Shown one piece after another: positions 8,313 through 15,910 of a stretch of 64,000 bases of DNA. The notes beneath the pieces were generated by a model. The model searched no databases, was not told where the DNA came from, and saw only the letters and a list, made by a program, of their open reading frames with translations. The translations under genes and the position numbers were made by a program. This DNA is from Alicyclobacillus sp. ALC3 (GTDB lineage: Bacteria; Bacillota; Bacilli; Alicyclobacillales; Alicyclobacillaceae), in assembly GCF_028751195.1 (NCBI RefSeq), contig NZ_CP066784.1, positions 3,720,001-3,784,000 of the forward strand. The letters run 5' to 3'. Positions within the stretch are counted from its first letter, which is position 1. Every line of letters begins with the position of its first letter.

Positions 8313-9101
8313 TCAGCTGTTTTCAAACAGCATAAACGTATCGGAGCGCAGGCCGAGCCGCAGAGTTTCGACGCCAATGACGTCTGTGAAGGCGACATTG
8401 GCGAGATTCACTTGGCTGCCTGCCTTTTCAATGAAGTAGGTCTGCAGTGTTTTGTTCGGTGCTTCGAAGATAATCCGACTGTGCTCAATCCCAGAATCCA
8501 GGATTTCCTCGATTAAGCCGTAGCGGACTTCCCCGTTCGTTCTGCAGATGCCGCCTGTTCCCGATTCTCTCGCCTCGGTGATGACCTTGGTGGCACCAGC
8601 TTCAAGGTCTTGTCTCATGAATTCAATCCAGCGAACAGGGGAGAGGTTGATCGATTTCTGTTGATCCTTGTAGCCGACTTCACTCAGAACCAAAAAGTCC
8701 CTCGCAAACTCGTGTACTAACTCTGCCTTTGCCTGGTTGCTCAAGTCAATCGTGCCATTAGACAGTTCAACGTATCTGCAGCCGTATTGGTGGCAATAGC
8801 GTTTGTAGGCGTCGACTTTACCCTGAATGAAAAATTTTTCAAACAGCGTACCGCCAAAAAAGTAGTCAATGCCGTGTGTTCTCAACCAGTCAATCTTGGC
8901 TCCAATGTGGTCAGACACAATGGAAGTTCCCCACCCAAACTTCACCAGGTCAACGTACTTGTGACCAGACTCAATCATGTCCTGGAAGTAACGCAGTGGT
9001 ACGCCGTTGTCGATCAGCACAGTCCAGCCGTCTTCTCGTGGTTTCGGCGGACGAGATGGCAGAAGGAGATTGTCTTCCCCCTGGAGTACGTCCTCAATCA
9101 T
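8313..9101 (-). CDS. comA: Phosphosulfolactate synthase (YitD/ComA family)
   Basis: A 262-aa TIM-barrel enzyme that adds sulfite to phosphoenolpyruvate to give (R)-2-phospho-3-sulfolactate. Family hallmarks are VDLVKFGWGTS, GGTLFEKF, VELSNGTIDL, FLVLSEVGYK and IFEAPNKTLQ. In Bacillus the pathway leads to sulfolactate in spores, and in other organisms to coenzyme M. The ATG at 9101 (MIEDVLQGE) lies 12 nt after GAAGGGAG; an in-frame ATG at 9170 has no good ribosome site. No phosphatase (ComB) gene is adjacent. The symbol refers to the sulfolactate enzyme, not the competence regulator. Confidence 0.9.
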   Translation of the reverse strand: MIEDVLQGEDNLLLPSRPPKPREDGWTVLIDNGVPLRYFQDMIESGHKYVDLVKFGWGTSIVSDHIGAKIDWLRTHGIDYFFGGTLFEKFFIQGKVDAYKRYCHQYGCRYVELSNGTIDLSNQAKAELVHEFARDFLVLSEVGYKDQQKSINLSPVRWIEFMRQDLEAGATKVITEARESGTGGICRTNGEVRYGLIEEILDSGIEHSRIIFEAPNKTLQTYFIEKAGSQVNLANVAFTDVIGVETLRLGLRSDTFMLFENS

Positions 9102-9394
9102 CCTTGCTTCGGACTCCCTTCCTGTATCGACCCGAGTATGCAGGCCAATCCTTAGTGGACAGTATGACATTATTCCGACGCGATTGAAATGACCTTGAAG
9201 TCGAATTTAAAGGAATTGTTGAGACAGTCAAGTTGCCAGTCACACGCCTTTGCAAACAGCAAACAAGAACAGTGCAGCGGAGATGCGCCTGTATTGGAAC
9301 TTAGTTTGCGTAATGGCACTGATTAAATGAGAAAATCGTGCTATATTATACTGGGCGAGGGAGCGGTCGACCGAGCCGTTCCTGTCTAAGATGC

Positions 9395-9481
9395 GCCGGG
9401 GTGGCGGAATCGGCAGACGCAGCAGACTTAAAATCTGCCGGGGGTAACCCCGTACGGGTTCAAGTCCCGTCCTCGGCACCA
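9395..9481 (+). tRNA. tRNA-Leu(UAA)
   Basis: The acceptor arms GCCGGGG and CCTCGGC pair. The anticodon loop CTTAAAA sits in a CAGA/TCTG stem and gives anticodon UAA. A long variable arm is present, the T-loop is GTTCAAGTC, and an encoded CCA ends at 9481. The 3' half from 9431 is repeated in degenerate form at 12162-12212, so it served as an integration site. Confidence 0.97.
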
Positions 9482-9564
9482 ACTGAAAAGCCTTATGTGG
9501 CGCGGGATTTCGAGGATCTAGATGATTCTTGGGGTCTCGCGTTTCACTTGTGTTTGGGGAGGCA

Positions 9565-9611
9565 GTGCGCCTTCAGTGCGCCTACGTGTTTTTGTTCACA
9601 TTTTGTGCGCC
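9565..9611 (+). repeat. GTGCGCC direct repeats next to integrase remnant
   Basis: GTGCGCC occurs at 9565-9571, 9576-9582 and 9605-9611. The first two are spaced 11 nt start to start. The same 11-nt-spaced pair occurs at 12032-12038 and 12043-12049 at the other end of the element. They could be arm-type integrase binding sites; this is inference from position and spacing. Confidence 0.45.
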
Positions 9612-9770
9612 TAGAAGGACCTCCAGTGTCTGTACGACTTGTTCCTGCATTCCAGGGACCACGTGGCTGTAGGTATCCAAAGTTAGGTTCGTTGTGGAGT
9701 GTCCCAATCGCTCTGCGACGATCTTCGGATGAACATTTGCGGCCATGAGAAGCTCAAGTGGTTGGTGGAC
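9582..9770 (-). pseudogene. Tyrosine integrase C-terminal remnant 1
   Basis: The minus-strand reading frame ends with HPKIVAERLGHSTTNLTLDTYSHVVPGMQEQ..., the C-terminal catalytic region of phage/ICE tyrosine recombinases, with the LGHS box and the DTYSHV tyrosine. Upstream the H-x-x-R box is already garbled (LDVHQPLELLMAAN where HxLRHTHATLLLAAN is expected). The catalytic core and N-terminal domains are missing. It lies about 100 nt from tRNA-Leu with its 3' end toward the tRNA, as in an element integrated there. Confidence 0.85.
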
Positions 9771-9969
9771 ATCGAGAAGATGAGCGAAGAGCTCTACCCA
9801 GCGTAGTACAGAGCTGACAGGTTCATTTGATGCAGTATGCATGAGACGTTGATTGCGACGTATAGTGCAACAAGAAACAGAAGAATAGCCGAAACGGTGT
9901 TCTCCATAGTGAGCGTGTGTCATGCAACAAGAATTTTCCCGCTAGTAAGGTACCGAAGAGGCTTCACAA

Positions 9970-10893
9970 TCATTTCAGCGGATGACCAGGCATCAGTTGC
10001 GATTTCATTAGAGTATTTGAAATTTGCAGGGCTTGCGCCCGCGTATTTGCTGGGACGGTAATCATAAGTCCATTTCCACCGTTCCAGCCGAATCCCTTTC
10101 CTTCGTTTTTGTATACAGCAATCGTGAAGGTGTTGAACTCTTCATTTACGTATAGTTGCCCATAGTCGTAGAATTCCCTGGTTTTCCAGTTAAAATAAAG
10201 GATTTCACCGCCGAAACCTGGATTGAAAACAATCTTCAAGGTTTCCCCATTGTCCTTGTTCGGAATAGTTGCGTTCTTGATATTTACGGTTCCATCAAAT
10301 ACTCGCTTGCCCCACAACGGTCTGTGTAAAGTTCCATTTAATTGAAGGGTCACAGGTTTGACACCTTGTTTTGGTGCACCGAGCTCATATTCCACACCCT
10401 TGAGTGATAGAGCAATATGCCGCGGATACGTGCGAAAGATTACCCACCCTACACAAACAAGCACGAGTAGCCCGACGGTAAGCCATGTAATTTTCATGCC
10501 TCGGTCGGAGAACTTGACGCTAAATGTGTTTTTAACCCGCTCAGAACGCAGGACATAGAGTGCCAGGATAATATCTCCAACGATCGTGCATACAACCGAA
10601 AAGGTGCTTGTGTAATGGAGCATTGACGAAGCACCAGCACCAAGAACCGACCATGCAAGTAATACAATAAACCAGGGAACGAACCTACGTTTTCTTTGCA
10701 CGAAGAACACCAGTACGATAAGCGAGAGTATTGTGTTTACAAGAATCAACAGCTGCTCTAGCCAAAACAATTTGCTAACCAACGATTCCGTGAACGCCAC
10801 CACACCGCCGATTGCTGTGATCCACAATACTATAGCGATGAAAACTAGCCAGCCACGTATTGACACCTTGTCTATGGGGGTCTTGTTATCCAT
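9970..10893 (-). CDS. Multi-pass membrane protein with C-terminal extracellular domain, cargo of the decayed element
   Basis: 307 aa, ATG 10893 with GAGGAGG 6 nt upstream. Five hydrophobic segments are visible in the first 160 residues; the first part (IRGWLVFIAIVLWITAIGG) is reminiscent of DUF2569-type membrane domains. It is followed by about 140 hydrophilic residues rich in beta strands (VTLQLNGTLH..., GQLYVNEEFNTFTIAVY). The gene lies between the integrase remnant and the TnpB remnant and is more AT-rich than the neighbouring backbone. Function unknown; the DUF2569 likeness is tentative. Confidence 0.7.
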   Translation of the reverse strand: MDNKTPIDKVSIRGWLVFIAIVLWITAIGGVVAFTESLVSKLFWLEQLLILVNTILSLIVLVFFVQRKRRFVPWFIVLLAWSVLGAGASSMLHYTSTFSVVCTIVGDIILALYVLRSERVKNTFSVKFSDRGMKITWLTVGLLVLVCVGWVIFRTYPRHIALSLKGVEYELGAPKQGVKPVTLQLNGTLHRPLWGKRVFDGTVNIKNATIPNKDNGETLKIVFNPGFGGEILYFNWKTREFYDYGQLYVNEEFNTFTIAVYKNEGKGFGWNGGNGLMITVPANTRAQALQISNTLMKSQLMPGHPLK

Positions 10894-10956
10894 TCCAGCC
10901 TCCTCATCTGCACCACATGGAGCTTCGCACCTTTATAGGATCATCAGTGTGTCCAC

Positions 10957-10978
10957 TCCCCATGCCTAAAGGCAGTGG
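10957..10978 (-). repeat. IS200/IS605-type right-end hairpin remnant
   Basis: CCCATGCCTAAAGGCAGTGG forms a short stem-loop (CCATGCC/GGCAGTGG with one bulge, loop TAAA). It lies 54 nt beyond the stop of the TnpB remnant, where IS200/IS605-family elements carry a subterminal hairpin of this GCCTTTAGGC style. Confidence 0.55.
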
Positions 10979-11031
10979 CTGCTCAGAACATGCATGACGC
11001 AACCGCCTACGTTACGTTCTGAAGGCTCAGT

Positions 11032-11276
11032 TTAAGCCAAGTTGAAGCGCTTGGCTAATGCACGTTTCAAGATGTTTTGTGCAGCATTTACGTCCCGGTC
11101 GTGAACATAGCCACAGTGTTCGCACCTGTATATATGCTCTGACAGTTTTTGGGGATGATTTCACCGCAATTCGAACATTGCTGACTGAGACACTTTATGT
11201 GCGTAGTCCTTGCGTTGATTCGCGACATGCACATGCAATCGCGCCAGTTCACGAACCGCTTTGCGGTGACGAGGAG
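11032..11276 (-). pseudogene. TnpB (IS200/IS605 OrfB) remnant
   Basis: Three pieces of a TnpB protein are readable on the minus strand. RHRKAVRELARLHVHVANQR and then KDYAHKVSQ lie at about 11185-11276. CSNCGEIIPK is in another frame. After a one-base shift, LSEHIYRCEHCGYVHDRD is followed by VNAAQNILKRALAKRFNLA and a stop at 11032-11034. The two CxxC pairs are the zinc ribbon and DRDVNAAQN is the last RuvC motif. The segment between the helical region and the zinc ribbon, with the main catalytic acidic residues, is deleted, so the gene is dead. Confidence 0.85.
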
Positions 11277-11334
11277 ATCTTCTCCTTTTGCGAAAACGAG
11301 ATAGGACACCTGCTTGAGTGTACACAGCCGCTCT

Positions 11335-11622
11335 TCAATGAGGAGTCTGTCTAGTTTCAGTAAGTCTTTCAAACTTTCTCTCGTTGATTCTCCACAGACG
11401 CACAGCGGTAAAGGCGCCGACAAGCAATACGAATAATAAGCCGGAGAGATATGACACTGAACTGTGAATAAAAAACAGTGCTTGCTTGTGTCCCAGGAGG
11501 TCACCGATTACAGCTCCAATGTTTGAAGAAACCACAAAAAGTATGCAGGCGCGAAGCACATACCTAGTTCGTCCTTTGTTTCTCACTTTAGCCCACCGTT
11601 CAACGAATTTTGCTGAGCCCAC
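11335..11622 (-). CDS. Small membrane protein, element cargo
   Basis: A 95-aa protein. GTG 11622 has GGAGG 7 nt upstream, which fixes the start. Basic N-terminus (KFVERWAKVRNKGRTR), then two hydrophobic segments at about 24-42 and 55-75, and a charged tail. It sits inside the decayed element between the TnpB remnant and the second integrase remnant. No family is recognised. Confidence 0.6.
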   Translation of the reverse strand: MGSAKFVERWAKVRNKGRTRYVLRACILFVVSSNIGAVIGDLLGHKQALFFIHSSVSYLSGLLFVLLVGAFTAVRLWRINERKFERLTETRQTPH

Positions 11623-11791
11623 TTGACCACCTCCGCGCAAAATCGGAACTCCTTCATCCCGCAAGTAACGTCCTGAGAGTACAAGAACGAAAACCCTTGA
11701 GATAGTGCTCCTCGTCTGAGAACTAGTTCAAGAGTTCCATATTTCCTCTACTACCAATATACGACTCTCGAATTCGATATACCTTTCAAGC

Positions 11792-11968
11792 TTAGGGAAA
11801 CATCAGATGAGGTCGGTCCGCATTGACCAGCCAAGCCGGGTTTTGATAATCAACCTTTTCGGAGAACAGGTCCGCGAGCTTCTTTTCCACATCCTGTGTC
11901 AGAGTGGGGAGGACGTGCGAGTAAGTGTTGAGGGGCATTTTAATGTCTACATGCCCAATCGACTCCGG
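11792..11968 (-). pseudogene. Tyrosine integrase C-terminal remnant 2
   Basis: The minus strand reads ESIGHVDIKMPLNTYSHVLP... and continues to a TAA at 11792-11794. This is the LGHSxIxMTLxTYSHVLP end of a tyrosine recombinase, with the catalytic Tyr retained and Leu-Gly changed to Ser-Ile-Gly. It differs in sequence from remnant 1 at 9582, so two integrases were once present. Nothing of the upstream catalytic domain is readable. Confidence 0.85.
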
Positions 11969-12161
11969 GCGCGCTTTTAGTGACCTGCTTGTTTTTCGGC
12001 AAGGAGATCAGTCCCTGAAGGACTGTTTTGCGTGCGCCTGTGGTGCGCCTAACTAGTCTGCACCAATGAAATTTTATTTGATCTCGGTCTTAGTAAACCC
12101 GCGCCGCTACAGCACTCAGGGCATCTACCTGGAGCTGCATACATCGCGATTAGTACACGTG

Positions 12162-12212
12162 AAATCTGCCGTGGGTAACCCCGAATGGGTTCAAGTCCCG
12201 TTCTTGGCACCA
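12162..12212 (+). repeat. Degenerate copy of tRNA-Leu 3' end (att site)
   Basis: This 51-nt stretch matches 9431-9481 of tRNA-Leu at 46 of 51 positions, in the same orientation and including the CCA end. It is the expected distal attachment site of an element integrated into the tRNA 3' end. The paired GTGCGCC repeats at 12032-12049 lie 113 nt away. Five substitutions show that it is old. Confidence 0.88.
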
Positions 12213-12287
12213 TGGTTAAACTAGCCGTCGTATCCGCCAAATAATGAGGTCCGCAACAACGACGTAAGGAAACTGAACATTTGCCAG

Positions 12288-13100
12288 CTAGTCGCCTTCC
12301 TGGCTTCTTTGTCCATGCATTATTAAACAAGCTTGTTTAATAAAATCTCTTTCGTTCAACGTGAGGGCGTACATTCGCGGTTTTTTGTCATCTGGCAACG
12401 AATTGAACGTTTCCCAAGACTTCTTCATTCCCGTGAGTATCTCTTGATCCCATCCCTGAGAGCGTCGCCTGTTTAAATCAGTCAAGTATTGAGCTAGGTT
12501 CTGTGCCTCCTGACTGGCTGGGTCTGTATTCTCTTCGACCAAGCGTCTAAGTTCATCGTAAAAGTGACCATATTGTTGATGCATTTCCTCGGTAAACTCC
12601 TGTTGTGCCAGCTTCCGCAAGACGTCATCGGAGAATGATTGTTTGGCAATTTCCCGTAAAGTTCTCCGTTCGTTCGATGATAAGTACTTGCTTGCCCACT
12701 CGGACTTCAAATCGGATTGAATCGCATCAATGACCTTAACTACAGCTTCGTGGTCCAATCTTTCAGTCTCCATCGCTTCAATCTTCTCGATCGCGGTAAT
12801 GATGGTGTCAATCTGTCGTCGTTTGTCGAGTAACATTTCCTTTTGCTCTGAAAGTGCAGAAGGAAAATCCTTGCCTCCTTGGTGCATGAGATTTTTTATC
12901 TCTTCGAGAGAGAATCCAAGATATTTAAGGGCTAGAATTTTTTGCAATTGAACCAAATCATCGTCTGAGTATAGCCTGTGCCCAGCCTGGGTATACGCCG
13001 AAGGCGATAATAACCCCTTCTTGTCGTAGAACTGAAGCGTACGTACAGAAACGGACGATTTGTTTGCGAATTCATTCGTATGGTAAAGTTGCCGAGTCAA
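12288..13100 (-). CDS. MerR-family regulator with TipAS-like effector domain
   Basis: About 270 aa. The N-terminal winged helix carries the MerR signature (SSVSVRTLQFYDKKGLLSP, then AGHRLYSDDDLVQLQKILALKYLGFSLEEI). A coiled-coil dimer helix spans about 75-125. The C-terminal 130 residues resemble the TipAS antibiotic-binding domain (EEMHQQYGHFYDELRRL). TTG 13100 has AAGGGGG 8 nt upstream and is preferred over GTG 13109, which has no spacer. TipA-type proteins sense drugs and activate efflux or stress genes. It is the first gene past the att repeat, so it may be backbone or late cargo. Confidence 0.8.
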   Translation of the reverse strand: MTRQLYHTNEFANKSSVSVRTLQFYDKKGLLSPSAYTQAGHRLYSDDDLVQLQKILALKYLGFSLEEIKNLMHQGGKDFPSALSEQKEMLLDKRRQIDTIITAIEKIEAMETERLDHEAVVKVIDAIQSDLKSEWASKYLSSNERRTLREIAKQSFSDDVLRKLAQQEFTEEMHQQYGHFYDELRRLVEENTDPASQEAQNLAQYLTDLNRRRSQGWDQEILTGMKKSWETFNSLPDDKKPRMYALTLNERDFIKQACLIMHGQRSQEGD

Positions 13101-13346
13101 TCGGCCCACCCCCTTGCGTATCTAGCGTAACTTATTACGTAGCGTCGTACTCAAGGGCTTTGAAAGGACTTTTCCGTCTTTGAGACTTTCACAGGAGGGG
13201 CTTTAGTCTACATTCTGTTTTACTGTCTGCGGCAGGACGACGGCGATTCTGACACATGGACTGTGCTGGTGAGACTCACCCGGGAAAACAAGCAGACTAT
13301 CGGTGTCCGTCACACCTTGATGTGTCTTGATGGAGATAGAAACATC

Positions 13347-13380
13347 GCAAACCAGCAGGCGGCTCTGCCTGCTGGTTTGC
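13347..13380. terminator. Perfect 14-bp stem-loop
   Basis: GCAAACCAGCAGGC and GCCTGCTGGTTTGC form a perfect 14-bp stem around a 6-nt loop. It lies 17 nt past the stop of the GGDEF-EAL gene on the minus strand, where the following bases are moderately T-rich. It probably terminates that gene. Confidence 0.7.
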
Positions 13381-13396
13381 GCATCATGGCGTTATG

Positions 13397-14932
13397 TCAC
13401 AAATAGTCAACCGCGACTTTGTTCGCTGTGATGGGGCGACTAAATAGGTGTCCTTGGTACTGGTCACAGCGCTCTTCGCTGACGACAGCGAGTTGCTGCT
13501 GGTGTTCAACTCCCTCGGCTAGCACAGTGAGAGAAAAGGAGTGGGCAAGGTGGACGAGGGCAGAAAAGAGCGAGCGGTCCGCAACGCTGCTGTGAATGTC
13601 CCTTACAAATGTCCGGTCAATTTTGACCGTGTCAATCGGAAGTTGCCGCAATACCCCTAGAGAATTGTATCCGTTTCCGAAATCATCTAGCATCACGTGA
13701 ATCCCACGCTGCCTTAGTTGCGTCAGTTTGTCTCGAACTTCTCTTTCGTTCTTCATTAACGACGTTTCGGTGACCTCAATACAAACCAAAGACGTGTCGA
13801 TGTTATAGTCGGCAATTACGGACAAGAACTTGTCTACGAAGTCTGGTTGTGCTAGTTCTATTTGAGATACATTGACACCAATCGGAAGGATACTTTTGTT
13901 TTGTTTTTTCCACTCATTCAATTGGGCGCAGACGGTCTGAAGTACAAGTGCCCCTATCTTGACAATCAGGCCACTATCCTCAGCAATCGGTATGAATTCT
14001 GACGGTGGGATCACACCGAGAGTCGGGTGTTGCCATCGAATGAGCGCTTCTAGGGAATCCACCCGGTTGGTTTCAACGTTTACCTGAGGCTGAAATTCTA
14101 GGAATAGCTGGTCTCGCTCGTACACAGCTCTTCGCAAGTCATTTTCCAGCCGAAAAGTCGAGTAGAGCTTCTCCTGTAAGGCCTCCATGTGAATGTGCCA
14201 GCGATTCTTCCCGTCTCGCTTCGCCTCATACATCGCGAGGTCCGCACTCTTCAGTACAGACGAGACCGTGTCTCCACTCACAGGGCACAGCGCAATGCCG
14301 ATGCTGGCGGTCAAATAAAACTCATATCCGTTCCATGTAATCTTCTCTTGGAGTCGTTCGAGCAGTGAGTCGGCTGTTTGGACAGCTTCTTCCATTGACA
14401 CAACCGGGATCATGATTAAAAATTCATCTCCACCAAGTCGTGCCGCGACCGCTCCATTATTAAGAACACCTCGGAAGCGTCCAGCAGCAATCTTCAACAC
14501 CTCATCGCCAACGTCGTGTCCAAGTGAGTCATTGACTTCTTTGAACCTGTCCAGGTCGATCAGGAGAACTGCCATTGAGTCGCCCGAGCGAATGCTACCG
14601 GACAAAAGTTCTTTCATCTTGATGTATGCTAATCGGCGGTTGGGCAGCCCAGTCAGCTCGTCATAGTGGGCCATTTTCCACATGTCCTGGTGTAGGTGTG
14701 ATTGAACACGTAACTGCCGGGACACGTACCAAAACAGGGTGGGGGTGGTGACCGCCAGAAGCCATGCAGAATGTACTACGTGTTCAAGCGTTCTGCGGGA
14801 ATGCCAAACGGTACCGAATAGATAGTTACCTAACCATTCGTACACGACTATTTCGAACACTATTTCAATCAGTAGTAGTCCTGCAAACAGTTTTATGCGG
14901 TTCCTGAAGTCGTGTGTTAATGCCTTGGTCAC
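13397..14932 (-). CDS. Membrane GGDEF-EAL c-di-GMP turnover protein
   Basis: 511 aa, GTG 14932 with GAGGGG 8 nt upstream. Two membrane helices (about 12-32 and 55-72) are followed by a GGDEF domain (about 85-245) with intact RLGGDEF at 165-171 and no RxxD inhibitory site at the expected place. An EAL domain follows (about 262-505) with EALIRW, GVNVSQ, EVTETSL, DDFGNGY, VKIDRTFV, LAEGVE and QGHLFSRP all present. Both active sites look complete, so it may make or degrade cyclic di-GMP. It stands alone. A c-di-GMP riboswitch about 20 kb away is a possible downstream reader; that link is inference. Confidence 0.93.
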   Translation of the reverse strand: MTKALTHDFRNRIKLFAGLLLIEIVFEIVVYEWLGNYLFGTVWHSRRTLEHVVHSAWLLAVTTPTLFWYVSRQLRVQSHLHQDMWKMAHYDELTGLPNRRLAYIKMKELLSGSIRSGDSMAVLLIDLDRFKEVNDSLGHDVGDEVLKIAAGRFRGVLNNGAVAARLGGDEFLIMIPVVSMEEAVQTADSLLERLQEKITWNGYEFYLTASIGIALCPVSGDTVSSVLKSADLAMYEAKRDGKNRWHIHMEALQEKLYSTFRLENDLRRAVYERDQLFLEFQPQVNVETNRVDSLEALIRWQHPTLGVIPPSEFIPIAEDSGLIVKIGALVLQTVCAQLNEWKKQNKSILPIGVNVSQIELAQPDFVDKFLSVIADYNIDTSLVCIEVTETSLMKNEREVRDKLTQLRQRGIHVMLDDFGNGYNSLGVLRQLPIDTVKIDRTFVRDIHSSVADRSLFSALVHLAHSFSLTVLAEGVEHQQQLAVVSEERCDQYQGHLFSRPITANKVAVDYL

Positions 14933-15150
14933 AAAGTGATCCCCTCTCGCTCAGCAATAATCGACAGAATTCTAGCACAATCGCGGTCGGCATATACAGC
15001 GGCAATTGGGGCGAGCGGGTGTGATTGTGATAAATATTTTCAGCATCGGCGCTGAGTAGGAAACAATCGTAAACTGAGTGAATTCAATGCCAAGGGACTA
15101 CTGTAATGTTTGGGGTTTGATGGGTACGTGAGGTATCTCTGAGGTTGTTG

Positions 15151-15273
15151 TCACTCTTGCTCGACAGAAGTTGCCCGATTGACGGGTTGAGTAAAGAAAT
15201 AATAAAACACGACCAGAAACGCAATAGCGTAGAATCGAACACCTAGTTTGAAAGACTCGTTAGCTTTTTCCAT
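15151..15273 (-). CDS. 40-aa single-pass membrane peptide
   Basis: The ATG at 15273 follows GAGAAGG about 9 nt upstream. The product (MEKANESFKLGVRFYAIAFL...) has one hydrophobic helix at about 12-27 and a polar tail. Its ribosome site overlaps the stop of the upstream gene at 15280, so the two are translationally linked. The length is too short for many gene finders. Function unknown. Confidence 0.6.
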   Translation of the reverse strand: MEKANESFKLGVRFYAIAFLVVFYYFFTQPVNRATSVEQE

Positions 15274-15279
15274 AGTGTT

Positions 15280-15735
15280 CTACCTTCTCTCGTGGGCATT
15301 ATTTTGATCGGTAATAGATAGGGCTTGCGTGCGAATATACCGGCCCAACTGTGCTGCCGTACGGGGGTTCATGTCCTTCATTCGTACAACTCCGGCAATT
15401 TCCTTGATGCCGAAGAGTTCCCCGGAGAATACGATGAACGCCCGTCTGCTAGTGATGTATGGCCCGGTGACACGAATGACATTGAGTATCAGTAAGAGCG
15501 CGGATAATACATTGATCATACCAAAGGCGTAGGAGAGTGCTTGTGTCTTGCCTCGTGAAACGGTCCCTCCCAAAATGGGTCCGGTCGCGGATAGATAGAA
15601 ACCTTCCGGGACGACAAAAATACCCGTCGTGGTGATACGGCCAGTCAGCAAGAGGATGGCTGTTACGAAATCGATTGAGTACTGAATGGCCTCGAGCCCG
15701 TTAGGCACAACCTTCTCTCCACCGACTTGCGACAT
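15280..15735 (-). CDS. Membrane protein of unknown function, divergent from ger operon 1
   Basis: 151 aa, ATG 15735 with AAGGAGAG 7 nt upstream. Two or three weakly hydrophobic segments are visible (about 18-33, 38-55 and 65-88), then a soluble tail (RRAFIVFSGELFGIKEIAG..., MNPRTAAQLGRYIRTQAL). It is the first gene of a two-gene operon transcribed away from ger operon 1; the 175-nt gap between them must hold both promoters. No family is recognised. A spore role is only suggested by position. Confidence 0.65.
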   Translation of the reverse strand: MSQVGGEKVVPNGLEAIQYSIDFVTAILLLTGRITTTGIFVVPEGFYLSATGPILGGTVSRGKTQALSYAFGMINVLSALLLILNVIRVTGPYITSRRAFIVFSGELFGIKEIAGVVRMKDMNPRTAAQLGRYIRTQALSITDQNNAHERR

Positions 15736-15910
15736 CTTTTATCTCTCCTTTTGTCATCGTGCATTCAGAATACAAGTGAAGTTCACGTTATGGCACGGCA
15801 CTGTGACTTTGGCCTCTCGAAGCAACAAACTTACCTTTGCACACATGCCAAACGAACAATTGGACAAGATACAGTCACATTGATTCGGCTGTTGCACGAG
15901 GAGTGACACC

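Noticed and set aside
9582..9923. Full 113-codon frame as a functional gene
   Set aside because: Only its C-terminal 60 residues are integrase; the rest is unrelated and the catalytic Arg/His box is destroyed.
15761..15790. Sigma-G promoter for ger operon 1 (GCATT...CACGTTA)
   Set aside because: The spacing fits, but the -10 matches too weakly to list as a feature.
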